Positions 6,666 through 15,042 of a stretch of 25,694 nucleotides of DNA are shown in pieces. Origin of the DNA: Flavobacteriaceae bacterium (GTDB taxonomy: Bacteria > Bacteroidota > Bacteroidia > Flavobacteriales > Flavobacteriaceae); contig JAQWKF010000092.1 of assembly GCA_029247985.1 (NCBI GenBank), forward strand, positions 1 to 25,694. Reading direction: 5' to 3'. The notes below the pieces were generated by a model that was not told the origin of the DNA, ran no database searches, and saw only the letters and a list, made by a program, of their open reading frames with translations. Made by a program: the position numbers and the translations under genes. The first letter of the stretch is position 1. Each line of letters begins with the position of its first letter.

Positions 6666-7532
6666 ATGGACACAAAAGAGCTTTTAAAGAAAGTTCGTAA
6701 GATAGAAATCAAAACCCGCCGATTAAGCAATCATATCTTTGGGGGGGAATACCACAGTACCTTTAAGGGACGTGGTATGACTTTTAGCGAGGTGCGTCAA
6801 TATCAGTATGGCGATGATGTCCGTGCGATAGATTGGAACGTAACCGCTCGTTATCAAGAGCCCTATGTAAAAGTATTTGAGGAAGAACGCGAACTGACAC
6901 TTATGTTGGTCGTAGACGTAAGTGGCTCTGCTGACTTTGGCTCATTAGAACAGCGCAAGCGTGACACCCTTACCGAAATTGCTGCCACCCTTGCTTTTTC
7001 TGCTTTGCAAAACAACGATAAAGTTGGGCTGCTCATGTTTTCAGATGATGTGGAGTTGTTTATTGCCCCTAAAAAAGGGAAATCACATGTGTTGCGTATC
7101 ATTCGAGAGCTTTTGGAACAACAACCCAAAAGCACTAAAACAGATATTGCTGGCGCATTGGAGTTTATGAGCCGCATTCTAAAAAAACGAGCCATTGTAT
7201 TTGTACTTTCTGATTTTTTAGATACCGAGTATTCAAAATCGGTGCAGTTGGCTGCCAGAAAGCACGATCTCACAGGAGTTCGCCTGTATGATCCCATTGA
7301 AGCCAAACTTCCAAAAGCAGGACTATTGCTTGTCCGTGACGCGGAAACAGCTGCACATAAATGGGTGAATAGCTCATCAAAAGCGGTACGTACTGCCTAT
7401 GCGCTTTCACATCGAAAAACCGCAGATTATTTTAGCACACAATTTACACGATATGGCGCAGGGGCACTTTCATGTGCTACCAACGAAAGCTATGTCAAAA
7501 AATTATTAACCTACTTCAAAAGCCGTGGATAG
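6666..7532 (+). CDS. DUF58 domain protein with vWA-like fold
   Basis: 288 residues. The DUF58 hallmark is SEVRQYQYGDDVRAIDWNVT followed by AR (41-62). Next comes a von Willebrand A-like domain whose metal-site motif is DVSGS (84-88), and FVLSDFLDT is a later strand. There is no signal peptide or membrane segment, so it is probably cytosolic or peripheral to the membrane. DUF58 proteins almost always accompany MoxR ATPases and membrane vWA proteins, as here, and are assumed to belong to the same complex. Biochemical function is unknown. The gene ends in TAG, overlapping the next gene's GTG start by 8 bases. Confidence 0.93.
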   Translation: MDTKELLKKVRKIEIKTRRLSNHIFGGEYHSTFKGRGMTFSEVRQYQYGDDVRAIDWNVTARYQEPYVKVFEEERELTLMLVVDVSGSADFGSLEQRKRDTLTEIAATLAFSALQNNDKVGLLMFSDDVELFIAPKKGKSHVLRIIRELLEQQPKSTKTDIAGALEFMSRILKKRAIVFVLSDFLDTEYSKSVQLAARKHDLTGVRLYDPIEAKLPKAGLLLVRDAETAAHKWVNSSSKAVRTAYALSHRKTADYFSTQFTRYGAGALSCATNESYVKKLLTYFKSRG

Positions 7533-9108
7533 AGGAATACGCTTTTTGCTTTTGTTCGTGTCGTTTTGGAGTATGGCCCAAACGCAAGTAAGGCTTACGG
7601 CCGATACGCTTGAGGTGCGCTTGGCTGAGCGAATAAACCTCGACATAGTTGTTTCCACAGAAAAAGAAGCAAGTATACAATTTCCGCCTCTCAAGGCATT
7701 TGCTCCTTTTGAGGTTATTGACAGTACCGCTGTTGACACTACAGTTGTAGCAAATACAGTTAGGTATACCAAGACCTATGCGGTTATTCAGTTTGATTCT
7801 GGGCAGTTTACCCTACCTCAGCAAATTGTGGTTGTTGATGGTGAAGTATTTTCAACAGACTCCCTTTTGGTAAGGGTTAACGATGTGGTAGTAGACACCT
7901 TGGAACAACCTCTTTATCCCATTAAGACCATTTTGCCTATAGCCAAAAACACTGCGGGTTGGTGGAAACCCTACAGCTATGGTTTTTTGATTTTGATCGC
8001 CCTTGTGCTACTCTATTGTCTTGTTATAAAAACCCAAAAACGCATACGCGCTAAGCGCGAAAAAATGCCTCCCTTTGAGCGGGCCCTACAAGCCTTGCAA
8101 GCCTTAGAATCCAAACAGCTAGACAAGCAAGAAGCCTATAAAGATTACTATTCTGAAATGACCGACATTGTCCGGAATTATTTAGAGGATGAGACCAATA
8201 TAGATGCCTTAGAAAGTACTTCTGAAGAACTTTTGATAAAGCTGGAATTATTGCGAGACTCGGGTAATCTCGAACTGACAAATACAACAATTGATCAACT
8301 AAAAGAAGTATTGTCAACAGCCGACTTGGTTAAGTTTGCACGCGCCCTTCCAGAAGAGTATTTGGCACGATTAGACCGTGAAAAAATCGAATTGGTTGTC
8401 AAGGACACTAAAGCGGCGTTGCCCGAACCAACTGAAGAAGAACGTTTGCAAAATGAGGCATATGCACGCATGCGTCGTAAGCAACAACAACTACAGCGAA
8501 TTAAAATAGCAGGCATTTCATTATTGGGAGTTTTAACTATAGCTGCAGGGGTTTTGATTTACCATTATGGCGCCGTCCAAGCCAAGGACCGCGTGTTTGG
8601 ACATCCAACACTAAAATGGTTGCAACAAGAATGGGTTTCAAGTACCTATGGGATCTCAGCTATGGTGCTAAAATCTCCCGATGTCCTAAGCAGGAAGACT
8701 AACCAAAACCGTCTTAATCAACAGTTTGTATTGGGTTCTTTAGAAGATGCATTTATGATAGTGTTACACATGGAGCACTCCACAGCAGAAGAAGAACAGA
8801 CCATTGACTTACAACTGAAAGTGGATAAGGTGATAGGCACATTTGACAGCATGGGGGCGACCAATATTTTTCAAAAACAGAACGATTATAAAACAACTTC
8901 AGGAATTGAGGGGATTGTAGCTTCAGGCTCTTTTGATTGGACCAAAGCGAATAAAGACACACAGCGGAAAACCTATGAGGTTTATCACTTTACCGAAAAC
9001 AAAGGCTTTCAGCAACTTCAGTTGGTTTACGACCGAAACGATCGCTATGCCAAAGAACTGATCACCCGAATGCTAAACAGTATTGAATTTAAAATGGAAA
9101 AACCATGA
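7525..9108 (+). CDS. BatD-like two-TM membrane protein of the Bat operon
   Basis: 527 residues. There is a signal-like hydrophobic N-terminus (FLLLFVSFWSMAQ), then a beta-rich extracytoplasmic domain (about 21-145) resembling the first domain of BatD proteins. A membrane helix follows (about 150-168), then a charged helical cytoplasmic region (about 170-325) with the bacterial DUF4381-like pattern around DIVRNYLEDE and TADLVKFARAL. A second membrane helix lies at about 327-348, and a second extracytoplasmic domain of about 175 residues starts near FGHPTLKWLQQEW; I cannot assign this domain to a family. It starts with GTG at 7525; no later ATG would keep the signal sequence, so GTG is preferred. 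It overlaps DUF58 by 8 bases and batA by 4 (ATGA). It probably anchors the complex at the inner membrane; the role is inferred from its position. Confidence 0.8.
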   Translation: MDRGIRFLLLFVSFWSMAQTQVRLTADTLEVRLAERINLDIVVSTEKEASIQFPPLKAFAPFEVIDSTAVDTTVVANTVRYTKTYAVIQFDSGQFTLPQQIVVVDGEVFSTDSLLVRVNDVVVDTLEQPLYPIKTILPIAKNTAGWWKPYSYGFLILIALVLLYCLVIKTQKRIRAKREKMPPFERALQALQALESKQLDKQEAYKDYYSEMTDIVRNYLEDETNIDALESTSEELLIKLELLRDSGNLELTNTTIDQLKEVLSTADLVKFARALPEEYLARLDREKIELVVKDTKAALPEPTEEERLQNEAYARMRRKQQQLQRIKIAGISLLGVLTIAAGVLIYHYGAVQAKDRVFGHPTLKWLQQEWVSSTYGISAMVLKSPDVLSRKTNQNRLNQQFVLGSLEDAFMIVLHMEHSTAEEEQTIDLQLKVDKVIGTFDSMGATNIFQKQNDYKTTSGIEGIVASGSFDWTKANKDTQRKTYEVYHFTENKGFQQLQLVYDRNDRYAKELITRMLNSIEFKMEKP

Positions 9109-10106
9109 TGGATTATACGTTTGCTTATCCTGATTTTTTCTGGAGCCTGTTGTTGATTCCCATACTGTTGGTATGGCATGTTTTTTCGCGGAAAAGACAA
9201 GTAGCACATTTGCTCACTTCTAGCCTTGATGCTTTTTCTAAGTTGGGCGGTTTAGCCAAATGGCGCCCCGTATTGTTGGCGTTGCGTTTGTTGGCCATTG
9301 CCCTAATAATAACCGCATTGGCACGCCCCCAAACACAAGACGTCAGTACCCAAACCAAAACAAACAAAGGGATTGATATTGTTATTGCTATAGACGTTTC
9401 CTCCAGTATGTTGGCACGAGACCTAAAGCCCAACCGATTGGCAGCCCTTAAAAAGGTGGCAGCAGACTTTATTGCCAAAAGAGAAACAGACCGTATTGGT
9501 CTGGTGGTATATGCAGGTGAAAGCTATACCAAAACACCTATTACATCAGATAAGGCCTTGGTAATTGACGTACTCAACAAGGTCAGCTATGATGGCGTGA
9601 TTAATGACGGAACGGCCATTGGTATGGGACTAGCAACAGCAGTAAATCGTTTACGGGACAGTAAAGCCAAGAGTAAGGTGATTATTCTGCTCACAGACGG
9701 AGTAAACAATACCGGTTTTGTTGATCCCAAGACAGCTGCGGGTCTTGCAAGTACTTATGGCATCAAAACCTATACCATAGGATTGGGCAGTAACGGAAGC
9801 GCACCTGCTCCTGTTGCCCTGCGCCAAGACGGCACTTTTGTGTATCAATTACGAAAGGTTGAAATTGATGAAGAATTACTGAAGTCTATTGCTGCAGAAA
9901 CAGGAGGCAGCTACTACCGTGCAACAGACAACAAAAAATTAGCGGCTATTTACAAAGAGATAGATAAGTTAGAACGTACAGATATCGAAGAAATTCGTTA
10001 CACCAAGTATCACGAAAAGTTTAGGTGGTTTGTCTTTGCCGCAATGGGGGCATTATTTTTGGAATGGCTTTTGCGCCTTACGCTTTTTAAATCAGCACTG
10101 GCATGA
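9105..10106 (+). CDS. batA: BatA, membrane von Willebrand A protein
   Basis: 333 residues in the usual BatA/BatB layout: two N-terminal membrane helices (about 10-27 and 55-74), a vWA domain facing one side of the membrane, and a C-terminal helix (about 308-326). The metal-ion-dependent adhesion site is complete: DVSSS (97-101), T170 in NDGT and D198 in LLTDG. The N-terminal AKWRPVLLALRLLAIALIITALARPQ is typical of the family. Bat (Bacteroides aerotolerance) proteins are linked to survival of oxygen or envelope stress, but their partners are not settled. The gene overlaps its neighbours by 4 bases on both sides (ATGA), so it is probably co-translated with batB. Confidence 0.92.
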   Translation: MMDYTFAYPDFFWSLLLIPILLVWHVFSRKRQVAHLLTSSLDAFSKLGGLAKWRPVLLALRLLAIALIITALARPQTQDVSTQTKTNKGIDIVIAIDVSSSMLARDLKPNRLAALKKVAADFIAKRETDRIGLVVYAGESYTKTPITSDKALVIDVLNKVSYDGVINDGTAIGMGLATAVNRLRDSKAKSKVIILLTDGVNNTGFVDPKTAAGLASTYGIKTYTIGLGSNGSAPAPVALRQDGTFVYQLRKVEIDEELLKSIAAETGGSYYRATDNKKLAAIYKEIDKLERTDIEEIRYTKYHEKFRWFVFAAMGALFLEWLLRLTLFKSALA

Positions 10107-11134
10107 TACAATACGAACAGACACAGTATTTTTATTTGCTACTGCTCATACCGCTGATGGTATTGGGCTATGTGCTTTTTAGCCTATGGAAAAAGCGGGT
10201 TTTGCAATCCTTAGCTTCTACAAAAATGATGGATCATATCGCGCCAGAACGCTCTTCATTCAAAGGCTGGCTAAAGCAAATTTTGTTTTGGATGGGCTGG
10301 GCTTTTATATGTTTGGGATTGGTTAATCCACAAATTGGCACTGAGCTTGAGACCGTCAAAAGAGAAGGAGTAGATTTGGTATTTGCCATTGATGTGTCCA
10401 AGAGTATGCTGGCAGAGGACATTGCACCAAACAGACTAGAAAAGGCAAAGCGTCTTGCAGGCGAACTGATCAATCAATTGATTAGCGACCGCGTTGGTAT
10501 TATTGCATATGCCTCATCGGCTATTCCGCATTTACCTATTACAACAGACTATGCCGCAGCCCGATTGTTCTTGTCTTCATTAGACACCAATATGATTTCG
10601 TCTCAAGGAACGGCCATTTCGGCAGCCATGCGCTTGGCAGAAACCTATTTTGACGACGAAAATCAAACCAACAGGGTAGTGTGTATCATTTCTGATGGAG
10701 AAGATCATGGCGATGATGCCATAGCAGCAGCATCACGTGCTTCCCAATTGGGAATTACTTTTTTTACTGTGGTTGTTGGGACTGAAAAAGGAACGGTAAT
10801 TCCCATAACTAAAGGGAATTCCACATCATACAAGAAAGATGATAAGGGAGAGGTGGTTATCACAAAAAGCGACTTTGAGCAAATGGAGTCCGTAGCAAAA
10901 GCAACCGATGGTTTGTTTTTGGAGGGCAGCAACACCGAGGAGGTGGTAGCAGCCATTATAGATCGCCTAAAGGAAATGGATAAACAAGAGTTTGAAGCCA
11001 AACAATTTGCTAAATTTAAAGATCAGTTTCAATGGTTTTTAGGCGTTGGTTTGATTTTGATTGTCCTTGACTTATTTTTATTCTATCGCAAAACCCAGTG
11101 GGTTAAAAAACTAAATTTGTTCCAAGATGCTTAG
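10103..11134 (+). CDS. batB: BatB, membrane von Willebrand A protein
   Basis: 343 residues, a paralogue of the preceding BatA. Membrane helices lie at about 10-28 and 56-74 and at the C-terminus (QWFLGVGLILIVLDLFLFY). The vWA metal site has DVSKS (97-101) and the later CIISDGEDHGDD. The sequence GVDLVFAIDVSKSMLAEDIA is the standard BatB signature. The presence of two vWA proteins with intact metal sites suggests that they interact with each other or with separate ligands. batB overlaps batA by 4 bases and batC by 8. Confidence 0.92.
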   Translation: MIQYEQTQYFYLLLLIPLMVLGYVLFSLWKKRVLQSLASTKMMDHIAPERSSFKGWLKQILFWMGWAFICLGLVNPQIGTELETVKREGVDLVFAIDVSKSMLAEDIAPNRLEKAKRLAGELINQLISDRVGIIAYASSAIPHLPITTDYAAARLFLSSLDTNMISSQGTAISAAMRLAETYFDDENQTNRVVCIISDGEDHGDDAIAAASRASQLGITFFTVVVGTEKGTVIPITKGNSTSYKKDDKGEVVITKSDFEQMESVAKATDGLFLEGSNTEEVVAAIIDRLKEMDKQEFEAKQFAKFKDQFQWFLGVGLILIVLDLFLFYRKTQWVKKLNLFQDA

Positions 11135-11957
11135 GCTATTGCTCCCCATAATGCTGTTTTCATTTGTTGCCTTAGGACAAGAGCCTCCCCTTGTTCAAAA
11201 AGCAGATAATTATATATATGATGGCAATCAAGCTTTTGATGCATCAAATAATGTTGAGGCAGAAAAGAATTATCGAAGGGCTACTGCTACAGGGTTGAAA
11301 AAAGATATTGCACAGTACAATATGGGCACCACCCTGCAACAAGACAATTATGTAATCGAGGCCCTATCCGTTTATGCTGATGCTGTTGAGCTTGCCAAAG
11401 AGCGACCCAGTAAACATCGCAACTTTCACAACATAGGCAATGCGCTGATGCAGCTCAAAGATTATAAAGGCGCTGTGGAGGCCTATAAAAACGCCTTGCG
11501 CAACAACCCCAATGATGACGAAACACGTTATAATTATGCCCTAGCTAAAAAAATGCTGGAAGACCAAGAAAACAAAGACGACCAAAAGGACGACCAGGAC
11601 AATAAGGACGATCAAGACAACAAGGACAATCAAGATAACAATGATAATAAAGATCAGGACCAAGACGAAAAAGGAGATAAGGACAAAGATCAAGAAGGAG
11701 ATAATGAACAGGATAAAAAAGAGGATTCTGAGGATAAGGGGGAAAATGAAAAAGACAATAAAAAGGATGACCCAAAAGATCAAGATGGTGACAAGGAAAA
11801 AGACCAACAGCAACCCCAAAGCAATCCTACACAATTATCACCCCAACAGGTAAAGAACCTACTTGAGGCCATGAGTAACGAGGAGAAAAAAGTACAAGAT
11901 AAAGTCAATGCCCAGAAGGCAAAGCCTACGGGTGTTAAAAGCAAAAAAGATTGGTAA
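11127..11957 (+). CDS. batC: BatC, TPR protein with a highly acidic tail
   Basis: 276 residues. A signal peptide (MLRLLLPIMLFSFVALGQ) is followed by tetratricopeptide repeats (about 25-145), ending with KDYKGAVEAYKNALRNNPND and DETRYNYALAKKML. From about 147 to 228 comes a low-complexity tract of Asp, Lys, Gln, Asn and Glu. The last 40 residues hold a short conserved-looking segment, LSPQQVKNLLEAMSNEEKKVQDKV, which is typical of the end of Bat TPR proteins. It is probably periplasmic. BatC-type proteins are presumed scaffolds for the vWA partners. It overlaps batB by 8 bases; its TAA stop shares a base with the batD ATG. Confidence 0.87.
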   Translation: MLRLLLPIMLFSFVALGQEPPLVQKADNYIYDGNQAFDASNNVEAEKNYRRATATGLKKDIAQYNMGTTLQQDNYVIEALSVYADAVELAKERPSKHRNFHNIGNALMQLKDYKGAVEAYKNALRNNPNDDETRYNYALAKKMLEDQENKDDQKDDQDNKDDQDNKDNQDNNDNKDQDQDEKGDKDKDQEGDNEQDKKEDSEDKGENEKDNKKDDPKDQDGDKEKDQQQPQSNPTQLSPQQVKNLLEAMSNEEKKVQDKVNAQKAKPTGVKSKKDW

Positions 11958-13708
11958 TGAGACAGCTGTTTATTTGTTGTTTTCTAGCTATGGTGCTTTC
12001 GCCTGTTGCTTTTGCTCAGGTAGATTTTAAAGTCCAAATAAGCAAGAGTGAGCTTGGGATTAATGAGCGACTACGTATAGAGTTTACCATGAACAAAGAG
12101 GGAGATAATTTTAATCCCCCTTCTTTTGATGGGTTTCGTATTGCGGCAGGCCCTAGTCAGTCGGTGAGCAATATTTACGTTAACGGCAAGAGTTCCTTTT
12201 CTAAAACCTACACCTATTTACTAATCCCTCTCAAAAAGGGAAAAATTACCATTGGGCAGGCTACAATTGACATAGACGGAAGTATCTACAAAACCATACC
12301 TGTTGACATCCAAGTTAAGGATGCTGTTGAGCTACCTAAAAACCCAAATGATCCAAATTATATAGCCTCTGAAAGCCTTCATTTGGTTGCAGCGCTATCC
12401 AAAAGTAAGGTGTATATCAACGAGCCTGTAACGGTTATCTACAAACTTTACTTTGACAGTAAAGTGAGGCCATCTGACGTCAATCCGATTGATATGCCTG
12501 AATACAACGACTTTTGGTCGCAAGACATTCCTTCTAGACGTACCATTGAGCGAGAAATGTTCAAGGGGAAGCTGTATAATTATGTGGCTTGGCAACAAAC
12601 GGTCCTCTATCCACAACGGGCAGGCAAACTACCCATAGCACCACTTTCATTAGACGTGCAACTAGATGTTCCTACAAACCGCAGAGACTTTTTTGGTAAC
12701 CAAGTGTACACCCAAGTTTCTCGTACCATTACAGCTGGCAAACGCACCCTAACGGTATTACCATTTCCTGAAGCTGGCAAGCCTATCAATTTTAATGGTG
12801 CTGTTGGCGACTTTAGCTTTGAGGTAAAAGCCTCTAAAGACGCACTGAATGCTTCAGAATCACTTCAAGCAACAGTAGTGGTGAGGGGCAAAGGAAACCT
12901 AAAGCTGTTTTCACTTCCAGAAATGGCAACTCCAAGCGCACTTGAGCGTTATGATCCTGAATATAGCGAACAAGTGAACACAACACTTTCGGGGATGCGC
13001 GGTTCCATAAAGAACACGTATACATTGGTTCCGCAGTTTCAAGGGAAATACCCTATTCCCCCCATTGTGTTCAGTTATTTTGATCCCCAAGCAAAAACAT
13101 ATAAGACGCTAGAATCAACAGAGCTGATTATTGATGTCCTAGAGGGCCCAAAGGCTGCAACACCTGTGGCTAGTGCGCCCAATACAGGTACAGTAGCCGT
13201 TCCAAATGTTGCGGGCTCTTTTCAGTTTATTGCTCAGCAAACATCCTTCAAGCCCATTAAGCAACCGCCCTTCTTTGGTAGCACATTGTTTTTTGCGTTG
13301 TTGACGCTACCTGTCATACTTCTTCTGTTGTATTTTATCATACGCAGTCAAACCCCTGACGCCACTGCAATTGCAAGACGACATAAGGCGCGTTTGGTAA
13401 AAAAGTTTTTAGGAAAGGCTAAGAAAAATATGTCTGAAGCATCCGCTTTTTATGTTTCGCTTGAAGCCGCCCTTCACAATTATTTAAAGGCGAGACTACA
13501 GATTCAAACGTCTGATTTTAGTAAAGAAAAAATGCAAACACTGCTTTCTGATAAAGGCGTTGAAAAGGATACCGTTGCTTTGTTTATTCAAGTTTTGACG
13601 AACTGTGAGCTTGCACGATATGCGCCTAGCTCTCGCAGCAGCATGGAGCAAGACTATGAAACAGCCGTAGCCGCCATAACCCAAATGGACAAACAATTTA
13701 AGTCATGA
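11957..13708 (+). CDS. batD: BatD, extracytoplasmic beta-domain protein with one TM
   Basis: 583 residues. The signal peptide MRQLFICCFLAMVLSPVAFA, ending at AFA-Q, makes the ATG at 11957 the start rather than the TTG two codons earlier. A long beta-rich extracytoplasmic region follows, with family markers FDGFRIAAGPSQS near the front and PVTVIYKLYFDSKV in the middle, and the segment YVAWQQTVLYPQRAGKL. One membrane helix lies at about 440-461 and a helical cytoplasmic tail of about 120 residues follows. BatD proteins carry several Ig-like domains and are part of the aerotolerance operon in Bacteroides. The gene shares one base with batC and 4 bases (ATGA) with batE. Confidence 0.9.
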   Translation: MRQLFICCFLAMVLSPVAFAQVDFKVQISKSELGINERLRIEFTMNKEGDNFNPPSFDGFRIAAGPSQSVSNIYVNGKSSFSKTYTYLLIPLKKGKITIGQATIDIDGSIYKTIPVDIQVKDAVELPKNPNDPNYIASESLHLVAALSKSKVYINEPVTVIYKLYFDSKVRPSDVNPIDMPEYNDFWSQDIPSRRTIEREMFKGKLYNYVAWQQTVLYPQRAGKLPIAPLSLDVQLDVPTNRRDFFGNQVYTQVSRTITAGKRTLTVLPFPEAGKPINFNGAVGDFSFEVKASKDALNASESLQATVVVRGKGNLKLFSLPEMATPSALERYDPEYSEQVNTTLSGMRGSIKNTYTLVPQFQGKYPIPPIVFSYFDPQAKTYKTLESTELIIDVLEGPKAATPVASAPNTGTVAVPNVAGSFQFIAQQTSFKPIKQPPFFGSTLFFALLTLPVILLLLYFIIRSQTPDATAIARRHKARLVKKFLGKAKKNMSEASAFYVSLEAALHNYLKARLQIQTSDFSKEKMQTLLSDKGVEKDTVALFIQVLTNCELARYAPSSRSSMEQDYETAVAAITQMDKQFKS

Positions 13709-14469
13709 AAAACATCCTATTTTTCGTATTTTTTTCTTGCCTGACTTGTTTTGGGCAAGACCCAGAAGATCTTTTTAGAGAAGGAAATATTGCCTACAAT
13801 AAAGGGGCTTATGACCGTGCCATTGTTTATTACGATTCTGTGAGTTCTTTGGGGGTACATTCACCAGAATTGTACTTTAACCTAGGCAATGCGTACTACA
13901 AAAAAAATGCAATAGCTTCCAGCATATTGAATTATGAAAAAGCCCTGTTGTTAGATGCAGACAACGAACAGTTGATTAACAACTTGGTATATGCACAAAA
14001 CATGACACTTGACAGGTTTACGTCATTGCCAGAAAGCGAGCTAAAAAAGACAACTGAAGAGGTGGTGTTTCTCACTTCAGTGCGTGGTTGGAGTATCGTC
14101 CTTATTCTTGTTTTTTGGGCAGCAGCACTTTTATTCTTTTTGTTTATCAGATCAAACAGCAGCATTCGAAAAAGAGTGTTTTTCACGGGTTTTGTTAGTT
14201 TTCTTCTGCTATCTATTTTGACTGTGGTGATTATATTACAGCAAAAAAACACACTAAATAATACCAACCCCGCTATTGTTTTTGTACAGTCGGAGTCCTT
14301 TCGCGCAGAGCCCAATATGCGGTCAGAAGTGCTGCTCACCATTCATGAAGGGGCGAAGGTTTTTATTTTGGAAAGCGTAGAAGATTGGATTAAAATTAGA
14401 CTTCAAAATGGCTCTATAGGTTGGATTCCAAGAAGCAGTGTTCAGCGCATCAGCTTTGCTGAAGGATAG
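13705..14469 (+). CDS. batE: BatE, TPR and SH3 domain protein
   Basis: 254 residues. Signal peptide MKNILFFVFFSCLTCFG-Q, TPR units (about 18-95) with YNKGAYDRAIVYYDSV and ELYFNLGNAYYKK, two membrane helices (about 129-148 and 158-178), then a C-terminal bacterial SH3 domain (about 189-247) with AEPNMRSEVLLTIHEGAKV and WIKIRLQNGSIGWIP. SH3 domains of this type often bind peptidoglycan, so the C-terminal domain may contact the wall; that is inference. This is the last gene of the operon. Its 3' end overlaps the convergent cvpA by 20 bases, with no intervening terminator. Confidence 0.9.
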   Translation: MKNILFFVFFSCLTCFGQDPEDLFREGNIAYNKGAYDRAIVYYDSVSSLGVHSPELYFNLGNAYYKKNAIASSILNYEKALLLDADNEQLINNLVYAQNMTLDRFTSLPESELKKTTEEVVFLTSVRGWSIVLILVFWAAALLFFLFIRSNSSIRKRVFFTGFVSFLLLSILTVVIILQQKNTLNNTNPAIVFVQSESFRAEPNMRSEVLLTIHEGAKVFILESVEDWIKIRLQNGSIGWIPRSSVQRISFAEG

Positions 14470-14974
14470 GGGGGATATTGTCTATGGGATTTTCTTCCAT
14501 ATTTATTTTTTCAAACAGATAAGCACCCAACTCTTCTAAAGGCTGGAAGACCAATGACTCTTCTTTTAGGGTTTCGGGCAGAAAGCTAAAAAAAACATCT
14601 ATTTGCCCAACAATCCAAACCAACACCCCACAAATAACCAACCATTTGCAAGCCCCAAAAAGCGCACCTAACAACCGGTTTAAAAAACCGAGCAGCACCA
14701 CTTTTGCTAACTTTGTTAGCAGCTTTCCGATCCAAGCCACACCAATCATAATACCAATAAAAGTTAGCGCAAAGGCCAATAATGGTAGGTAATCCCACTC
14801 AATATAGTTGGCCAATAATGATGCAGTAAAGCTAGAAAAGTGTAAGGCTCCAAAAACCCCTAAGACAAGTGCCAACAGAGAGGAAATTTCTACAAAGAAG
14901 CCTCTATAGGCGCCTCGGGCAAGGCCATACACAAGCAAACAAATAACAGCAAGGTCTATGTAGTTAGGTGCCAT
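14450..14974 (-). CDS. cvpA: CvpA family membrane protein
   Basis: 174 residues. The N-terminal pattern IDLAVICLLVYGLARGAYRGFFVEI is the CvpA signature, followed by about four membrane helices and a short charged tail. E. coli CvpA was first tied to colicin V export; in other bacteria the family affects envelope tolerance to bile and stress. The start ATG at 14974 is the only start codon near the conserved N-terminus, and a -7 box ends just 4 bases upstream, so the mRNA is nearly leaderless. It is divergent from pheS and convergent with batE. Confidence 0.88.
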   Translation of the reverse strand: MAPNYIDLAVICLLVYGLARGAYRGFFVEISSLLALVLGVFGALHFSSFTASLLANYIEWDYLPLLAFALTFIGIMIGVAWIGKLLTKLAKVVLLGFLNRLLGALFGACKWLVICGVLVWIVGQIDVFFSFLPETLKEESLVFQPLEELGAYLFEKINMEENPIDNIPPILQQS

Positions 14975-14978
14975 ATCA

Positions 14979-14986
14979 CAAATGTA
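14979..14986 (-). promoter_or_regulatory. -7 box of cvpA, nearly leaderless
   Basis: The minus strand reads TACATTTG and then TGAT before the ATG at 14974. If transcription starts about 4 bases after the box, as in the Bacteroidota consensus, the leader is 0-2 bases. No TTG lies at 17-23 bases. Confidence 0.5.
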
Positions 14987-15004
14987 CGTATAGATTTCTT
15001 CGAT

Positions 15005-15037
15005 TTGGTGGTACTATGCGCTTAATGTGTATTTTTG
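15005..15037 (+). promoter_or_regulatory. pheS promoter, -33 TTG and -7 TATTTTTG
   Basis: TTG at 15005-15007 and TATTTTTG at 15030-15037 are 22 bases apart, inside the 17-23 range of the Bacteroidota consensus. This is the only candidate in the window with both elements. The pheS ATG follows 6 bases later. Confidence 0.6.
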
Positions 15038-15042
15038 TGCTC

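Noticed and set aside
11541..11834. Very hydrophobic 97-codon frame on the minus strand inside batC
   Set aside because: It is the complement of the Asp/Lys/Gln repeat tract, which reads as Ile/Leu/Val on the other strand. It is a composition artefact.
14968..15042. GTG-started N-terminal extension of PheS
   Set aside because: The extra 25 residues are unlike PheS and the DNA contains the best promoter in the window.
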